A stretch of 64,000 nt of DNA from Streptomyces sulphureus DSM 40104 (GTDB lineage Bacteria > Actinomycetota > Actinomycetes > Streptomycetales > Streptomycetaceae), in NCBI RefSeq assembly GCF_000381025.1, contig NZ_KB905816.1, positions 62,001 to 126,000 on the forward strand, written 5' to 3'. The notes beneath the pieces were generated by a model. The model had not been told where the DNA came from, did no database searches, and was given only the letters and a program-made list of their open reading frames with translations. Made by a program: the position numbers and the translations under genes. Numbering within the stretch: the first letter of the stretch is position 1; each line of letters starts with the position of its first letter. Shown piece after piece: positions 18,199 through 27,041 of this stretch.

Positions 18199-18639
18199 TC
18201 ACAGGCGGGGCGGGCGCGCCTCGTACGGCGTGGAGAGGACGACCGTGGTGCGGGTGGAGACGCCGGAGAGCGAGCGGATGCGCGCCAGCAGGTGCTCCAG
18301 CTCGATCGGGGTGGCGACGCGGACCTTGAGGATGTAGTTCTCGTCGCCGGCCACGCTGTGGCACGCCTCGATCTCCGGCACCTCGGCGAGCCGCTCCGCG
18401 ATGTCGTCCGGGGCGCTCGGGTCGAAGGGTTTCACGGAGATGAAGGCGGTGAGCGGAAGCCCGACGGCCTCGGCGTCGACGAGCGCCGTGTACCCCTTGA
18501 CGACGCCCCGCTGCTCCAGTCTCCGCACCCGCTGGTGCACGGCGGACGTGGACAGGCCGGTCGCCTTGCCCAGGTCCGTGTAGCTCATCCGCCCGTCTTT
18601 GACGAGCAGTTCCACGATCTGCCGGTCGAGTTCCTCCAC
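18199..18639 (-). CDS. Lrp/AsnC family transcriptional regulator
   Basis: Feast/famine regulator, 146 aa. The N-terminal helix-turn-helix is at residues about 3-55 (LDRQIVELLVKDGRMSYTDL and STSAVHQRVRRLEQRG). A RAM/ligand-binding domain covers residues 65-140, with the conserved AGDENYILKVRV segment. The start is the GTG at 18639. It reads away from the small CxxC-protein gene; the 207-nt divergent gap likely holds its own operator. Members typically sense amino acids, and the effector here is unknown. Confidence 0.92.
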   Translation of the reverse strand: MEELDRQIVELLVKDGRMSYTDLGKATGLSTSAVHQRVRRLEQRGVVKGYTALVDAEAVGLPLTAFISVKPFDPSAPDDIAERLAEVPEIEACHSVAGDENYILKVRVATPIELEHLLARIRSLSGVSTRTTVVLSTPYEARPPRL

Positions 18640-18846
18640 GGTGGATCACCGTACTGCCCCGCGCACGGTGCGCACAGCCCGACCGCTCCGGACGCCCCGG
18701 ACGGAGGCCCGCACTCCGTGTGACCAAGGCCACACGGACGCCCAACGACGAGGTGAACCACAGCGATTACCCGAAGAACGCGCAGGGAAGTGCTTGCTGT
18801 GGCCGGTGCCCCGGCGGCCCGGCCGAACCATCCGAGGGGGATATCC

Positions 18847-19230
18847 ATGCGCACCATGAAGCCGGCCACCGACGAACGCTCCCGCGAGGTCCCGCAGTCC
18901 GAGCGGCCCGCTCCCGTTGACGAGAGCGGCACTTACGAGATCTACCGCGTCGAGTGCCCCGACTGCCGGCAGCCGATCGCCCTGCTGGCACAGGAGGAGA
19001 CGCTGCCACCGCACGGCCTGTGCGCCACCCCGTGGGACCCGTTCGGCCTGACGTCGTGCGACGGCGCCGGGCGCAGCGCGGCCGACGCCCGCCCGCTCGG
19101 AGACGACGGCGGCCCGCACGAGGGCGGGGCCGCCGAACTCCTGGCACTGCCCGAGGGGTTGGACTGGCGGATGCAGCCCTTTTCGCACGCCGGCGTGGTG
19201 ACGGCGATGAGCGTGGCGCCCCGCGTCTAG
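18847..19230 (+). CDS. Small CxxC-containing hypothetical protein
   Basis: A 127-aa soluble protein. A CPDCRQPIALL motif near residue 37 gives one CxxC pair, and two more cysteines follow (GLCATPW, TSCDGAG), so a zinc-ribbon-like or redox-active knot is possible. The rest is acidic and glycine/proline-rich. The ATG at 18847 has gaggggg (18834-18840) at good spacing. I recall similar orphan proteins in Streptomyces but no assigned function. Confidence 0.72.
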   Translation: MRTMKPATDERSREVPQSERPAPVDESGTYEIYRVECPDCRQPIALLAQEETLPPHGLCATPWDPFGLTSCDGAGRSAADARPLGDDGGPHEGGAAELLALPEGLDWRMQPFSHAGVVTAMSVAPRV

Positions 19231-20213
19231 CCCGACGCGCCCGCAGGGACCGCGAGTTCGGCCTCTGCGGGTGCAGCCGCCTGGTGGCGTCGTCACAGGC
19301 GATCCTCCGTGGAGGATCGTGGCGAGGTACTCCGTCTGCATGAACTGTCCGCTGCCGGTCCGGAGTTGAACGAACCGCTGCTGCCTCGGCCTGCGTGTGG
19401 CCGCGAGCCGAGCGATGACCGAAGGTCCTGCGGGCCGCCCGGCGAAAGGGACGCGTGCCACAGGTCGCCCGGTGCTTCCCGTCGGCGGCGGAGAACCGGG
19501 GCTTCCCCAATCGTCACAAGCAGCCGTTCGCCCCGTGCCGGCCAGCAGACAGCGATGGCGAGGCTTCAGAGGGGTGCGCAGACCAGGCACCGTCGACGCC
19601 TGCGACGGTCAGTACGCGGCGGAGCCGCCGTTCCCCGGCCTCGACCGCAGTGCTCTCGTCTTCCTGCCGACGGGGGCAAGCCCGCGGGAGGGTGGGAACG
19701 CCAGGTCCGTCCGAAGGCTGGTCCGCGTGGATACGCAAGGCGGCGAGCAGTCCGCCGTAGGCGTGCCCGGGGAACCTCCCACGGCGGGCACGGCCCCTCT
19801 CACCGACACCGGACGCTGGGTGTTCTCCCCCATCAACCGGGTCTGGGACATCGTGGTGGGCTTCTAGGGCAACATCGTCCACACTGTTGGTCCTTCCCGT
19901 CCCCGCGCGCCTCCGGGAAGCGGCGCGCGGGACGCAGGAGCAGCCGTCGGAGCGTCGGTGATTGGTGCCCTGGCCGTTGCCGTGGCGTCCGGTGCGGCGG
20001 TGAGCCGCCGTCGGACGCCGACCGGTACCGGGCGGTGACCGCTGCCGATGCCGAACGGTCGGGAGCCGGCCGCAGCCGGGAAGGAGTTCCCTGGCCGTGT
20101 CTCGCCGCGGTGGATCGAGTGCTGCTGTGCTGTCACGATCGGCGGCCCGCCGTCTTTGCGGCGCCGGCCGTGGTGTGGGATGGCGGGGAGCATGACAAGG
20201 AAGAGGGGGAACT
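19231..20213. other. Gene-poor region, possibly degraded coding DNA
   Basis: Nearly 1 kb with no convincing gene. Open frames on both strands are short, Arg/Pro/Ser-rich and inconsistent in codon style. Two short patches do look coding: a plus-strand frame near 19762-19867 that ends at a TAG, and a minus-strand patch near 19310-19390 (contains GQFMQTEYLATILHGG). They could be relics of lost genes. The 3' part carries the ribosome-binding region (gaggggga) of the first SPFH gene. Confidence 0.45.
19300..19319. terminator. Perfect palindrome, likely terminator of the CxxC-protein gene
   Basis: CGATCCTCC, a 2-nt centre GT, then GGAGGATCG: 9-bp arms, 70 nt after the stop of the upstream gene. 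It could fold as a hairpin terminator, or with its dyad symmetry be an operator. Confidence 0.45.
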
Positions 20214-21992
20214 GTGGCAGGAACAAGAGCCCAAAGCCTGCGGAGGGCGGCTACGGAGGCCACTTCCGGTGGTGCCGCCCGGCAGGTGGCGGAGCAGGAG
20301 ATCCGTCACCGTACGGGGAGCTCCTCCGGACGTGAGCCGGATGCGCGGGCGCAGGGGGAGCACGGCGAGGCCGGTCGGGAGAACGACGAGTCGCGCGCCG
20401 AGGGGATGGACCCGGCGGACTTTCCGGCCGCCCGGGAGCAAGGGGGTTCCCTCGCCACCGTGCTGAAGCAGCGGAGCGTGGCGCTTGTCGAGGCGGGCGA
20501 GGCGCTGAATCAGAGCGAGCACAAGCGCGAGGGAGGGGAGCAGGTCCACGAGATCTGCCCGATGGTCCTGCCGAAGGGACGGTCGCTCCTGAGCATGCTG
20601 CCGGTGCTCTCGCTGCTGCTGCTCGGAGTGGTGGGGACCGCGGCCGTGTCGGCCGCCGACGACTCCCCCCTGAGCAATCCGCTCTTCGGGCTGCACTACT
20701 GGATCGTCTCCGTGGCGGCGGTCGCCTTCGTGTGGTGGCGACAGGGCATGGTGATGGTCCCGGACGGCTGCCAGGCGCTGATCACCCGGTTCGGGAAGCT
20801 GGAGAAGGTCGTCGGGCCCGGCCGCGTCGTACTGATCAGCCCGTGGAAGCGGGTCTCGTACATCGTCAACACCACTCGTGAGTACCCGTTCAACGCCCCG
20901 GTGCGGGAAGCTCCCACCAAGGGCGGGGTGAAGGCGTCCATCGACCTGTTCATCCAGTTCCGGATCAGCGACCCGACGGAGTTCGTCTACACGCTCGGCG
21001 CGGTGCGGGGCTTCGAGGAGAAGCTGAGCAACGCCGTGAGCGAGACCATCCGGAGCCTGATCTACGAGCAGGAGGCCGCCGGGATCTACGACATGGTCGG
21101 CGAGGACACCGGGCGGCTGCTGGAACAGCTCAACCAGCAGTTCCGCCCCGCGGTCGAACTGACCAACGCCAACATCACCCACGCCGAGCCGGCCGACCGC
21201 GGATACCGCATGGACCTGGCGGCGCCGGAGATGGTGCGCATGGCGAAGGACGCCTACACGCACGAGTACGCGCTGATGCTGCGCAAGGAACAGGACGAGG
21301 GCGACCTGACGAAGGAGCTGGCGACCAGCCACGAGACGCTCTCGGCCATCCAGGCGGACATCGCCCACTACCAGGCGCAGATGGACACCGCGGTGGAGCG
21401 CGAGACCAACCGCGCGCAGGCGCTGGCCCGTCAGCGCTACGTCCAGGCCGAGTCCGAGGCGAATGCCAACGCGGCGCTGCTGGAGGCCCAGGCACTCGAC
21501 ATCCGGGCCGTGACGGCGGCCGAGGCGCCGGAGATCCTCGAGTACCGCTACCAGCAGCAGATTCTCGACGCCCTGGAGCAGGTCGCCGATCATCTGCCGC
21601 GCCTGGTGCGGATCGGCGGCACGGAGCAGGGCGGCGACGCAGCCGGCGTCGACTTCCTGCGTCTCGCCCGTGAACTGATCGGACAGCACGGGGGCGAGCT
21701 GTTCACGGAAGCCGACATGTCGGCTGTACGAGAGCGGCTCGACGAGGTCGCCGCGCGTATCGCCGAGCGCGAGAACGAGATCGGCGCGCTGCTGGAGACC
21801 GACCGGCCCACGGTGGCCGGCACGGCACCGGACGCACCGGGCGCCTCGGAGGAACCCGGTGCTCCGGGCGCAACTGACGCCCCGAAGGGCGCCGCAGGCG
21901 GCGCAGCGAGCGGCGGACCCGGTGATCCCGGCGGTCCAAATGCCCCGGGCGACCCCGACGTTCCGTACTTCTCCGAGGAGGCCGGTCAGTGA
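20214..21992 (+). CDS. SPFH/band-7 domain membrane protein (first of a tandem pair)
   Basis: 592-aa protein. A hydrophilic N-terminus of about 120 residues precedes two hydrophobic segments (SMLPVLSLLLLGVVGTAAV and HYWIVSVAAVAFVWW). An SPFH/prohibitin domain spans about residues 180-350 (VPDGCQALITRFGKLEKVVG, IDLFIQFRISDP). An Ala/Glu-rich coiled coil runs from about 350 to 460, and the tail is rich in Gly, Pro and Ala. The layout resembles HflK-like or flotillin-like scaffolds that form membrane rings. The start is the GTG at 20214 after gaggggga. The stop overlaps the next SPFH gene by 4 nt. No FtsH, NfeD or other usual partner gene is adjacent. Confidence 0.85.
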   Translation: MAGTRAQSLRRAATEATSGGAARQVAEQEIRHRTGSSSGREPDARAQGEHGEAGRENDESRAEGMDPADFPAAREQGGSLATVLKQRSVALVEAGEALNQSEHKREGGEQVHEICPMVLPKGRSLLSMLPVLSLLLLGVVGTAAVSAADDSPLSNPLFGLHYWIVSVAAVAFVWWRQGMVMVPDGCQALITRFGKLEKVVGPGRVVLISPWKRVSYIVNTTREYPFNAPVREAPTKGGVKASIDLFIQFRISDPTEFVYTLGAVRGFEEKLSNAVSETIRSLIYEQEAAGIYDMVGEDTGRLLEQLNQQFRPAVELTNANITHAEPADRGYRMDLAAPEMVRMAKDAYTHEYALMLRKEQDEGDLTKELATSHETLSAIQADIAHYQAQMDTAVERETNRAQALARQRYVQAESEANANAALLEAQALDIRAVTAAEAPEILEYRYQQQILDALEQVADHLPRLVRIGGTEQGGDAAGVDFLRLARELIGQHGGELFTEADMSAVRERLDEVAARIAERENEIGALLETDRPTVAGTAPDAPGASEEPGAPGATDAPKGAAGGAASGGPGDPGGPNAPGDPDVPYFSEEAGQ

Positions 21993-23341
21993 GCAGCACG
22001 CACACCAATCGCAGGTCGGTCATCACCGAGGCGGTGGCCCCCTGGAGCGACATCGCCCAACTGCTGCGGGGCGGCGAGGCGGGCACCCTGGTTCCGGTCA
22101 TCATCCCGCGGCACCTGCGCCGACTCTGGTGGATGCTTCCGCTGTGGCTCGGCCTCTTCGCGCTGCTGTCCGGAGTGATGCTCTCGCTGCGCGGAGCGGA
22201 CTCGGACGGCGCTTCCGACCTCGCCTACGGGGCGCTGGCCGGGCTCTCCTACGCCGTCGGCGGCGTGCTCGTGCTGATCGGCGCGCTGTGGTGGTGGCGG
22301 TCCTCGATCGTGGAGATCGAGCAGGGCACCCACGGCGTGCTGACCCGGTACGGCGCCGTCGTCCGCACCCTGGACGCGGGCCGCCACTACCTGTGGCACC
22401 CCTGGTCGCGGGTGGACTTCGTGGTCGACACGGCCACCGAGATCCCGTACTCGGCCCCGGTGATGGCCTGCCCCACGCAGGAGAACGTGCCGCTGCGGTC
22501 GATCGAGTTCTTCCTGAAGTTCCGGATCACGGACGCTGTGCTCTTCGTCCGCACGATCGGCGCCGGCAACTTCGATCTGGTGCTCTCCAGCGCCGTCCAG
22601 GACGCCATCAGGCAGCGGGCCCGCCGGGTGCACACCGAGCACGCGTACGATCTGCGGGGCTCCGACGTGGCCGATATGCAGGAGCTGCTCAACCGGCTGC
22701 TCTCCCGCTACGGCGTACGCATCACCGGCTCCAACATCCCGGACGTCCAACTGCCGGCCCAGTACCAGCAGCACCTGGCGACCAGGGAACGCGTCGCCAA
22801 GGAGCGCACGGCGTACGAGCAGGAGTGGGGCCTGCTCCGCAAACGCCGGATCGACAGCCTGGGCATGGACATCGAGCGGGCGAAGAAGGTACGCGACGCG
22901 CGCATCGTCGAGGTGAAGGCGGCGCTGAACAAGGCCCGCGAGGAGGTCGCCCAGCTACTGGAGGAGCAGGAGACCAACGCGCAGCGGGTGCGGTTCGAGA
23001 TCGAGACACGGGGCCGCAGCGGGCTGATCTCCGCCGAGAACGAGGCCCGCGCCCAGCGGGCGCTCGCCAAGGCGTACCGCGACAACCGCGCCGTGCTCCA
23101 GTACGAACTGGCTCGCCGCCGCCTCGAGGTGGGCGCCGAACTGGCCACGAAGGCACCGCGTCCGGTGGTCGTGCGCACCGACGGCGGCAGCGAGGGCGGC
23201 ACCGACGACTCCGCCCTCTCCACCCTGCTCGCCGCCCAGCTCATCCCCCGCATGATGCCCGCTCTGTCCCGGCGGGCCGAGGACGGAGAGGGCGGCCTCG
23301 GCAGCGGTGCAGCCGGGGAGGACGCCGGCTTCCGCGAGTGA
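21989..23341 (+). CDS. SPFH/band-7 domain membrane protein (second of a tandem pair)
   Basis: 450-aa protein with two N-terminal membrane segments (WWMLPLWLGLFALLSGVML and AVGGVLVLIGALWWW). An SPFH domain covers about residues 105-260 (EQGTHGVLTRYGAVVRTLDA, IEFFLKFRITDAVLF). A long basic/acidic coiled coil spans about 265-400 and contains DIERAKKVRDARIVEVKAAL. The GTG start lies within the preceding stop (GTGA, 21989-21992), so the two proteins are probably made in fixed ratio and co-assemble, as HflK and HflC do. The two copies are clearly diverged from each other. A strong hairpin follows the stop. Confidence 0.85.
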   Translation: MSSTHTNRRSVITEAVAPWSDIAQLLRGGEAGTLVPVIIPRHLRRLWWMLPLWLGLFALLSGVMLSLRGADSDGASDLAYGALAGLSYAVGGVLVLIGALWWWRSSIVEIEQGTHGVLTRYGAVVRTLDAGRHYLWHPWSRVDFVVDTATEIPYSAPVMACPTQENVPLRSIEFFLKFRITDAVLFVRTIGAGNFDLVLSSAVQDAIRQRARRVHTEHAYDLRGSDVADMQELLNRLLSRYGVRITGSNIPDVQLPAQYQQHLATRERVAKERTAYEQEWGLLRKRRIDSLGMDIERAKKVRDARIVEVKAALNKAREEVAQLLEEQETNAQRVRFEIETRGRSGLISAENEARAQRALAKAYRDNRAVLQYELARRRLEVGAELATKAPRPVVVRTDGGSEGGTDDSALSTLLAAQLIPRMMPALSRRAEDGEGGLGSGAAGEDAGFRE

Positions 23342-23354
23342 GAGTCTCCGGCTG

Positions 23355-23401
23355 CACCCGGGCGTGATCGCCGCCTCCGGCACGGCGGTCACGCCCGGGT
23401 G
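23355..23401 (+). terminator. Terminator after the SPFH pair
   Basis: Inverted repeat with perfect 13-bp outer arms (23355-23367 and 23389-23401) continuing through a T-G pair into a further 5 bp, with a 9-nt loop. It begins 13 nt after the stop codon. Confidence 0.82.
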
Positions 23402-23608
23402 TGCGTGCCTCGCGGCCGTGAGGGTGCCGTGCGGCGGCATCCCTGTGCGCGCACGGAACGAGACGCCACCGATCACCTTCGGTGCTCGCTCCACCGACGC
23501 CACGCCGCCTCGACAGCGCGAGTGCGGCTTCGGACGCGCCCACTCCGCACCGGTGCGGGCTCCCGTGCCGGGCGCCGCAGACCGGCAGTCGGATCCGCCC
23601 GGCGGTGC

Positions 23609-24784
23609 CTAGCGGCTCTCCTCGGGACCCGCCAAGTGGCGTGCGATCACGGAGCGTTGGATCTGGTTGGTGCCCTCGACGATCTGTAGCATCTTCGCCT
23701 CCCGCATGTACCGCTCGACGGGGAAATCGGTCGTGTAGCCGTACCCCCCGAGGAGTTGGACTGCGTCCGTGGTGACGCGCATGGCAGTGTCGGTGCAGAA
23801 GAGTTTGGCCATCGCCGCCTCCTGCCCGAAGGGCTCGCCCGCGTCGCGGCGCCTGGCGGCGGCGAGGTAGAGCGCCCGGCCGGCGGCGATGCCCGTCGCC
23901 ATGTCGGCGAGTAGGAACCGCAACCCCTGGAAGTCGGCGAGCGGACGGCCGAATTGGCGACGCTCGGCGACGTAGCGGAGCGCCTCGTCGAGCGCCGCTT
24001 GGGCGACGCCGGTCGCACAGGCCGCGATACCGAGCCGGCCGCCGTCGAGCGCGGCGAGCGCCAGCGGGAAACCGTCGCCCTCGGCACCCAGGCGCCGCGA
24101 GTCGGCGACGCGGACGCCGTCGAAGTGGAGCTGAGCGGTGGGCGATCCGGCCATGCCCATCTTCTTCTCGGGGGGCGCGGGGCTGAGTCCCTCGGCGTCT
24201 CCGGGGACGAGGAAGGCCGTGATGCCGCGGGACCCCTCGCTTCCGGTGCGCGCCAGGACGGTGTAGAAGTCGGCGACGCCGCCGTGCGTGATCCACGCCT
24301 TGGTGCCGTGCAGCACCCAGGTGTCGCCCTCGCGGACGGCGCGGGTGCGCAGGGACGCGGCGTCGGAACCGGAGGCCGGCTCGGAGAGGCAGTAGGCGCC
24401 GAGGAGTCCGCCGCCGAGCATCTTGGGGAGGTGGGCTGCACGCTGCTCGTCCGTGCCCGCCTGCGCGAGGGCGTGGCAGGCGAGGGAGTGGACGCTGGTA
24501 CCGAGTCCGACGGTGAGCCGCGCGGCGGCGAGTTCCTCGAGGACCTGGAGGTACACCTCGTACGGCTGGCCGCCACCCCCGTACTCCTCCGGATACGGAA
24601 GACCGAGGAGCCCGGAATTGGAGAGCAGCGCGAAGACCTTGCGGGGGAAGCTCCCCTCACTCTCCTCCTGCGCCGCCACGGGGGCGATCTCACGGGCGGC
24701 GATCTCACGGACGAGCGCCATCAGTTCCCGTGCCTCCTGCGAGGGCAGTGCGCGCTCGACGGGCTGCGGACCGTACTCGGACAT
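23609..24784 (-). CDS. Acyl-CoA dehydrogenase
   Basis: FAD-dependent acyl-CoA dehydrogenase, 391 aa, the full family length, catalysing alpha,beta-desaturation of an acyl-CoA. Motifs in order: the N-terminal helical domain; YCLSEPASGSDAASLRTRA (flavin/substrate loop, residues about 130-148); the beta-barrel with KAWITHGG; RQFGRPLADFQ; QLLGGYGYTTDFPVER; and the catalytic-base segment QIVEGTNQIQR with Glu near residue 375. The start is the ATG at 24784. It stands alone, so the chain-length preference (short/branched chain or fatty acyl) cannot be fixed from context. Confidence 0.93.
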   Translation of the reverse strand: MSEYGPQPVERALPSQEARELMALVREIAAREIAPVAAQEESEGSFPRKVFALLSNSGLLGLPYPEEYGGGGQPYEVYLQVLEELAAARLTVGLGTSVHSLACHALAQAGTDEQRAAHLPKMLGGGLLGAYCLSEPASGSDAASLRTRAVREGDTWVLHGTKAWITHGGVADFYTVLARTGSEGSRGITAFLVPGDAEGLSPAPPEKKMGMAGSPTAQLHFDGVRVADSRRLGAEGDGFPLALAALDGGRLGIAACATGVAQAALDEALRYVAERRQFGRPLADFQGLRFLLADMATGIAAGRALYLAAARRRDAGEPFGQEAAMAKLFCTDTAMRVTTDAVQLLGGYGYTTDFPVERYMREAKMLQIVEGTNQIQRSVIARHLAGPEESR

Positions 24785-24907
24785 GGCAACGCTCTCCTTC
24801 TGTCACGCACCGCGGCGCCGGCCGGGGTACGGCCGTACGTCGTCTGTCGTCGTCCCCGCGCTGGTGGCGGGGCTCGTGGGGCACCGCCCTCGTGTCCGCG
24901 ATGGTGC

Positions 24908-24926
24908 ACCTCCGGATCGCGGAGGT
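24908..24926. promoter_or_regulatory. Small inverted repeat upstream of the acyl-CoA dehydrogenase gene
   Basis: ACCTCCG and CGGAGGT separated by GATCG, about 125 nt upstream of the dehydrogenase start and 350 nt upstream of the chitinase start. The dyad could be an operator for either gene; nothing identifies the regulator. Confidence 0.3.
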
Positions 24927-25030
24927 AGCTGACCAGCGGCTGCGGCGCGAAAGAGTATGCCCGATCGGGCGGTTGGCGTCACGGGGCGAGCGAGGCTCAC
25001 GAGGTGCACGGCGTGGAGCAGTGAGCGGGT

Positions 25031-25073
25031 TTTGGTCCACACCATTGACGCACTGGTCTAGTCCTTCTAGATT
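25031..25073 (+). promoter_or_regulatory. Chitinase promoter with two DasR-like repeats
   Basis: Two related elements, TTTGGTCCACACCATT (25031-25046) and ACTGGTCTAGTCCTTC (25052-25067), sit 21 bp apart. Each matches the DasR responsive-element consensus ACTGGTCTAGACCACT at 11 or 12 of 16 positions. A vegetative-type promoter is superimposed: TTGACG at 25045-25050, 17 nt, TAGATT at 25068-25073. Direct repeats overlapping the -35 box are a known property of Streptomyces chitinase promoters. The leader to the ATG would be about 175 nt. Confidence 0.75.
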
Positions 25074-25256
25074 CCGGAAGCGTACAGCGTGTCCATGCCA
25101 CTGCTCGCGACGACACCCGCCGCACGTCCCGGTCCCCCGCCAGAGCCCAACTGCGGCTTTGCGCAAGGGGCGTGGCGACGCGTCGTCGCACACGGCGGTG
25201 GCCGGCACGGCGCAACCGGCCGAAGCACCTTCGCTCCCCACTCAGCGAGGAGAGAC

Positions 25257-26510
25257 ATGCCCGGTTCCTCCAGGACCCCGCAACGCGCGCGCCGCAGACG
25301 GGTCTTCGCATTCCTCGGGGCCGCCTGCGCGGCGGTCCTCACCACGACGCTGCTCGCCGGCAGCGCCACCGCAGGCCCCTCCGAGGCGCCGACGCAACAG
25401 CCGGCCGCGGCCGAGCGCACCGTCGGCTACTTCACCAACTGGGGCGTCTACGACCGCAATTACCACGTGAAGAACATCGAGACCTCCGGCTCGGCGGAGA
25501 AGCTCACACACATCAACTACGCCTTCGGCAACGTCACGGGCGGGCGGTGCGCCATCGGCGACGGGTTCGCCGACTACGAGAAGGCGTACACCGCGGAGGA
25601 GTCGGTCGACGGCGAGGCCGACACCTGGGACCAGCCGCTGCGCGGCAACTTCAACCAGCTCCGCAAGCTCAAGGAGAAGCACCCGGACCTCAAGATCCTC
25701 TGGTCCTTCGGCGGTTGGACCTGGTCCGGCGGGTTCGGTGAGGCGGCCAAGAACCCCGCGGCCTTCGCCGAGTCCTGCTACGACCTCGTCAACGACGAGC
25801 GCTGGGCGGGCGTCTTCGACGGCATCGACCTCGACTGGGAGTACCCGAACGACTGCGGCCTCACCTGCGACGAGAGCGGGCCCGACGCCTTCACCGAGGT
25901 GCTCGAGGCGATGCGCGCCAAGTTCGGCGACGACCGGCTCGTCACCGCGGCGATCAGCGCGGACGCCTCCGACGGCGGCAAGCTCGACTCCACCGACTAC
26001 GCCTCGGCAGCGCAGTACGTCGACTGGTACCTGCCGATGACCTACGACTACTTCGGCGCCTGGGACGCGCAGGGCCCCACGGCCCCGCACTCCCCGCTCA
26101 CCGAGTACGACGGCATCCCGCAGGACGGCTTCAACACCCAGGCGACGATAGAGAAGTTGAAGTCGCTCGACATCCCGGCCGACAAGCTCCTCCTCGGCCT
26201 CGGCTTCTACGGCCGCGGCTGGACGGGCGTCAACGAGGACGCACCGGGCGGGAGCGCCACAGGACCGGCGCACGGCACCTACGAGGAAGGGATCGAGGAC
26301 TACAAGGTGCTGAGCGAACGGTGTCCGGCCACCGGTGAGGCGGCCGGCACCGCCTACGCGCACTGCGGAAGCGAGTGGTGGAGCTACGACACCCCGCAGA
26401 CCATCGGGAGCAAGGGCGACTGGGCCGCGCAAGAGGGCCTGGGCGGCACCTTCCTCTGGGAGCTGAGCGGTGACACCGCGGACGGGGAGCTGATCTCCGC
26501 CATCAAGTAA
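25257..26510 (+). CDS. Secreted GH18 chitinase
   Basis: Family 18 chitinase, 417 aa, hydrolysing beta-1,4-N-acetylglucosamine polymers with retention of configuration. A signal peptide is clear: a basic stretch RARRRR, a hydrophobic core around VFAFLGAACAAVLTTTLLAG, and an Ala-x-Ala-like exit ATA. The TIM barrel begins RTVGYFTNWGVYDRNYHV. It contains WSFGGWTWSGGF and the catalytic DGIDLDWEYP (DxxDxDxE, Glu as acid), then PMTYDYFG and the C-terminal LGGTFLWELSGD. No carbohydrate-binding or fibronectin domain is attached, so this is a compact single-domain enzyme. The ATG at 25257 follows gaggagag. It is likely controlled by N-acetylglucosamine through the DasR-like repeats upstream. Confidence 0.95.
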   Translation: MPGSSRTPQRARRRRVFAFLGAACAAVLTTTLLAGSATAGPSEAPTQQPAAAERTVGYFTNWGVYDRNYHVKNIETSGSAEKLTHINYAFGNVTGGRCAIGDGFADYEKAYTAEESVDGEADTWDQPLRGNFNQLRKLKEKHPDLKILWSFGGWTWSGGFGEAAKNPAAFAESCYDLVNDERWAGVFDGIDLDWEYPNDCGLTCDESGPDAFTEVLEAMRAKFGDDRLVTAAISADASDGGKLDSTDYASAAQYVDWYLPMTYDYFGAWDAQGPTAPHSPLTEYDGIPQDGFNTQATIEKLKSLDIPADKLLLGLGFYGRGWTGVNEDAPGGSATGPAHGTYEEGIEDYKVLSERCPATGEAAGTAYAHCGSEWWSYDTPQTIGSKGDWAAQEGLGGTFLWELSGDTADGELISAIK

Positions 26511-26538
26511 CCGCGAACCGCGGCCGCTTGGCCGCACC

Positions 26539-26574
26539 GTGGCCGCCGGGCGCCCGCACCCGCCCGGCGGCCAC
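26539..26574 (+). terminator. Terminator after the chitinase gene
   Basis: Perfect 14-bp inverted repeat (26539-26552 and 26561-26574) with an 8-nt loop, 29 nt after the chitinase stop. Confidence 0.85.
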
Positions 26575-26689
26575 CAGGGCGCTCGCCCGGCTCGTCGGTC
26601 GCAACCGAGAGGTGCTGTCGCGTGCCGAGGACGTCCCGACGTCCGCGCGGCCGGACTTTCCCTGTCCGGCCGGGGCTCCGAGTGAACTG

Positions 26690-27008
26690 GTGACGCGCCC
26701 CTTCCGCAGGGCCGTGCGGAAGCGCAGCCCGGCGGCCGTCGAGGCGCTCCTCGCCGAGGACGTCATCTCCGCCCGTCCCGTGGCCCTCGGGCCGTACGGG
26801 GAAGGGCGTTCACGGCTGCGGTCCTCAGCCGAGTGCTGCGCACCTACGAGCGGGCACGCGACCGTCTCCTGGTCTTCCGCGCCCGGAGCGGCCAACACAC
26901 GGTGCGCGGCTGCGACTTCGTCCACGTCGACGGGGGCGTTTCGACGGACTCACCGTCATGGTGCGCCACTCTCCGACGCGGAGGGGGCGCGTACCGGTCC
27001 GGGCGTGA
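26690..27008 (+). pseudogene. Frameshifted SnoaL/NTF2-like protein
   Basis: Three consecutive reading frames together spell one SnoaL-like protein. Frame one from GTG 26690 reads TRPFRRAVRKRSPAAVEALL and continues to GPYGEG (about 26805). Frame two continues with AAVLSRVLRTYERARDRL to CDFVHVDGG (about 26937). Frame three ends with RFDGLTVMVRHSP before the TGA at 27006. These blocks match the start, middle and end of the NTF2-like fold. The middle is also a few residues shorter than usual. No single frame gives a functional protein, so this is a decayed gene unless the bases are wrong. Confidence 0.7.
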
Positions 27009-27041
27009 GGCGGCGGCCGGTTGCGCGAGTCGGCCGCCGCC

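Noticed and set aside
19397-19867. 156-codon plus-strand ORF as a gene
   Set aside because: Only its last about 35 codons look coding; the rest is Arg/Pro-rich and lacks a ribosome-binding site.
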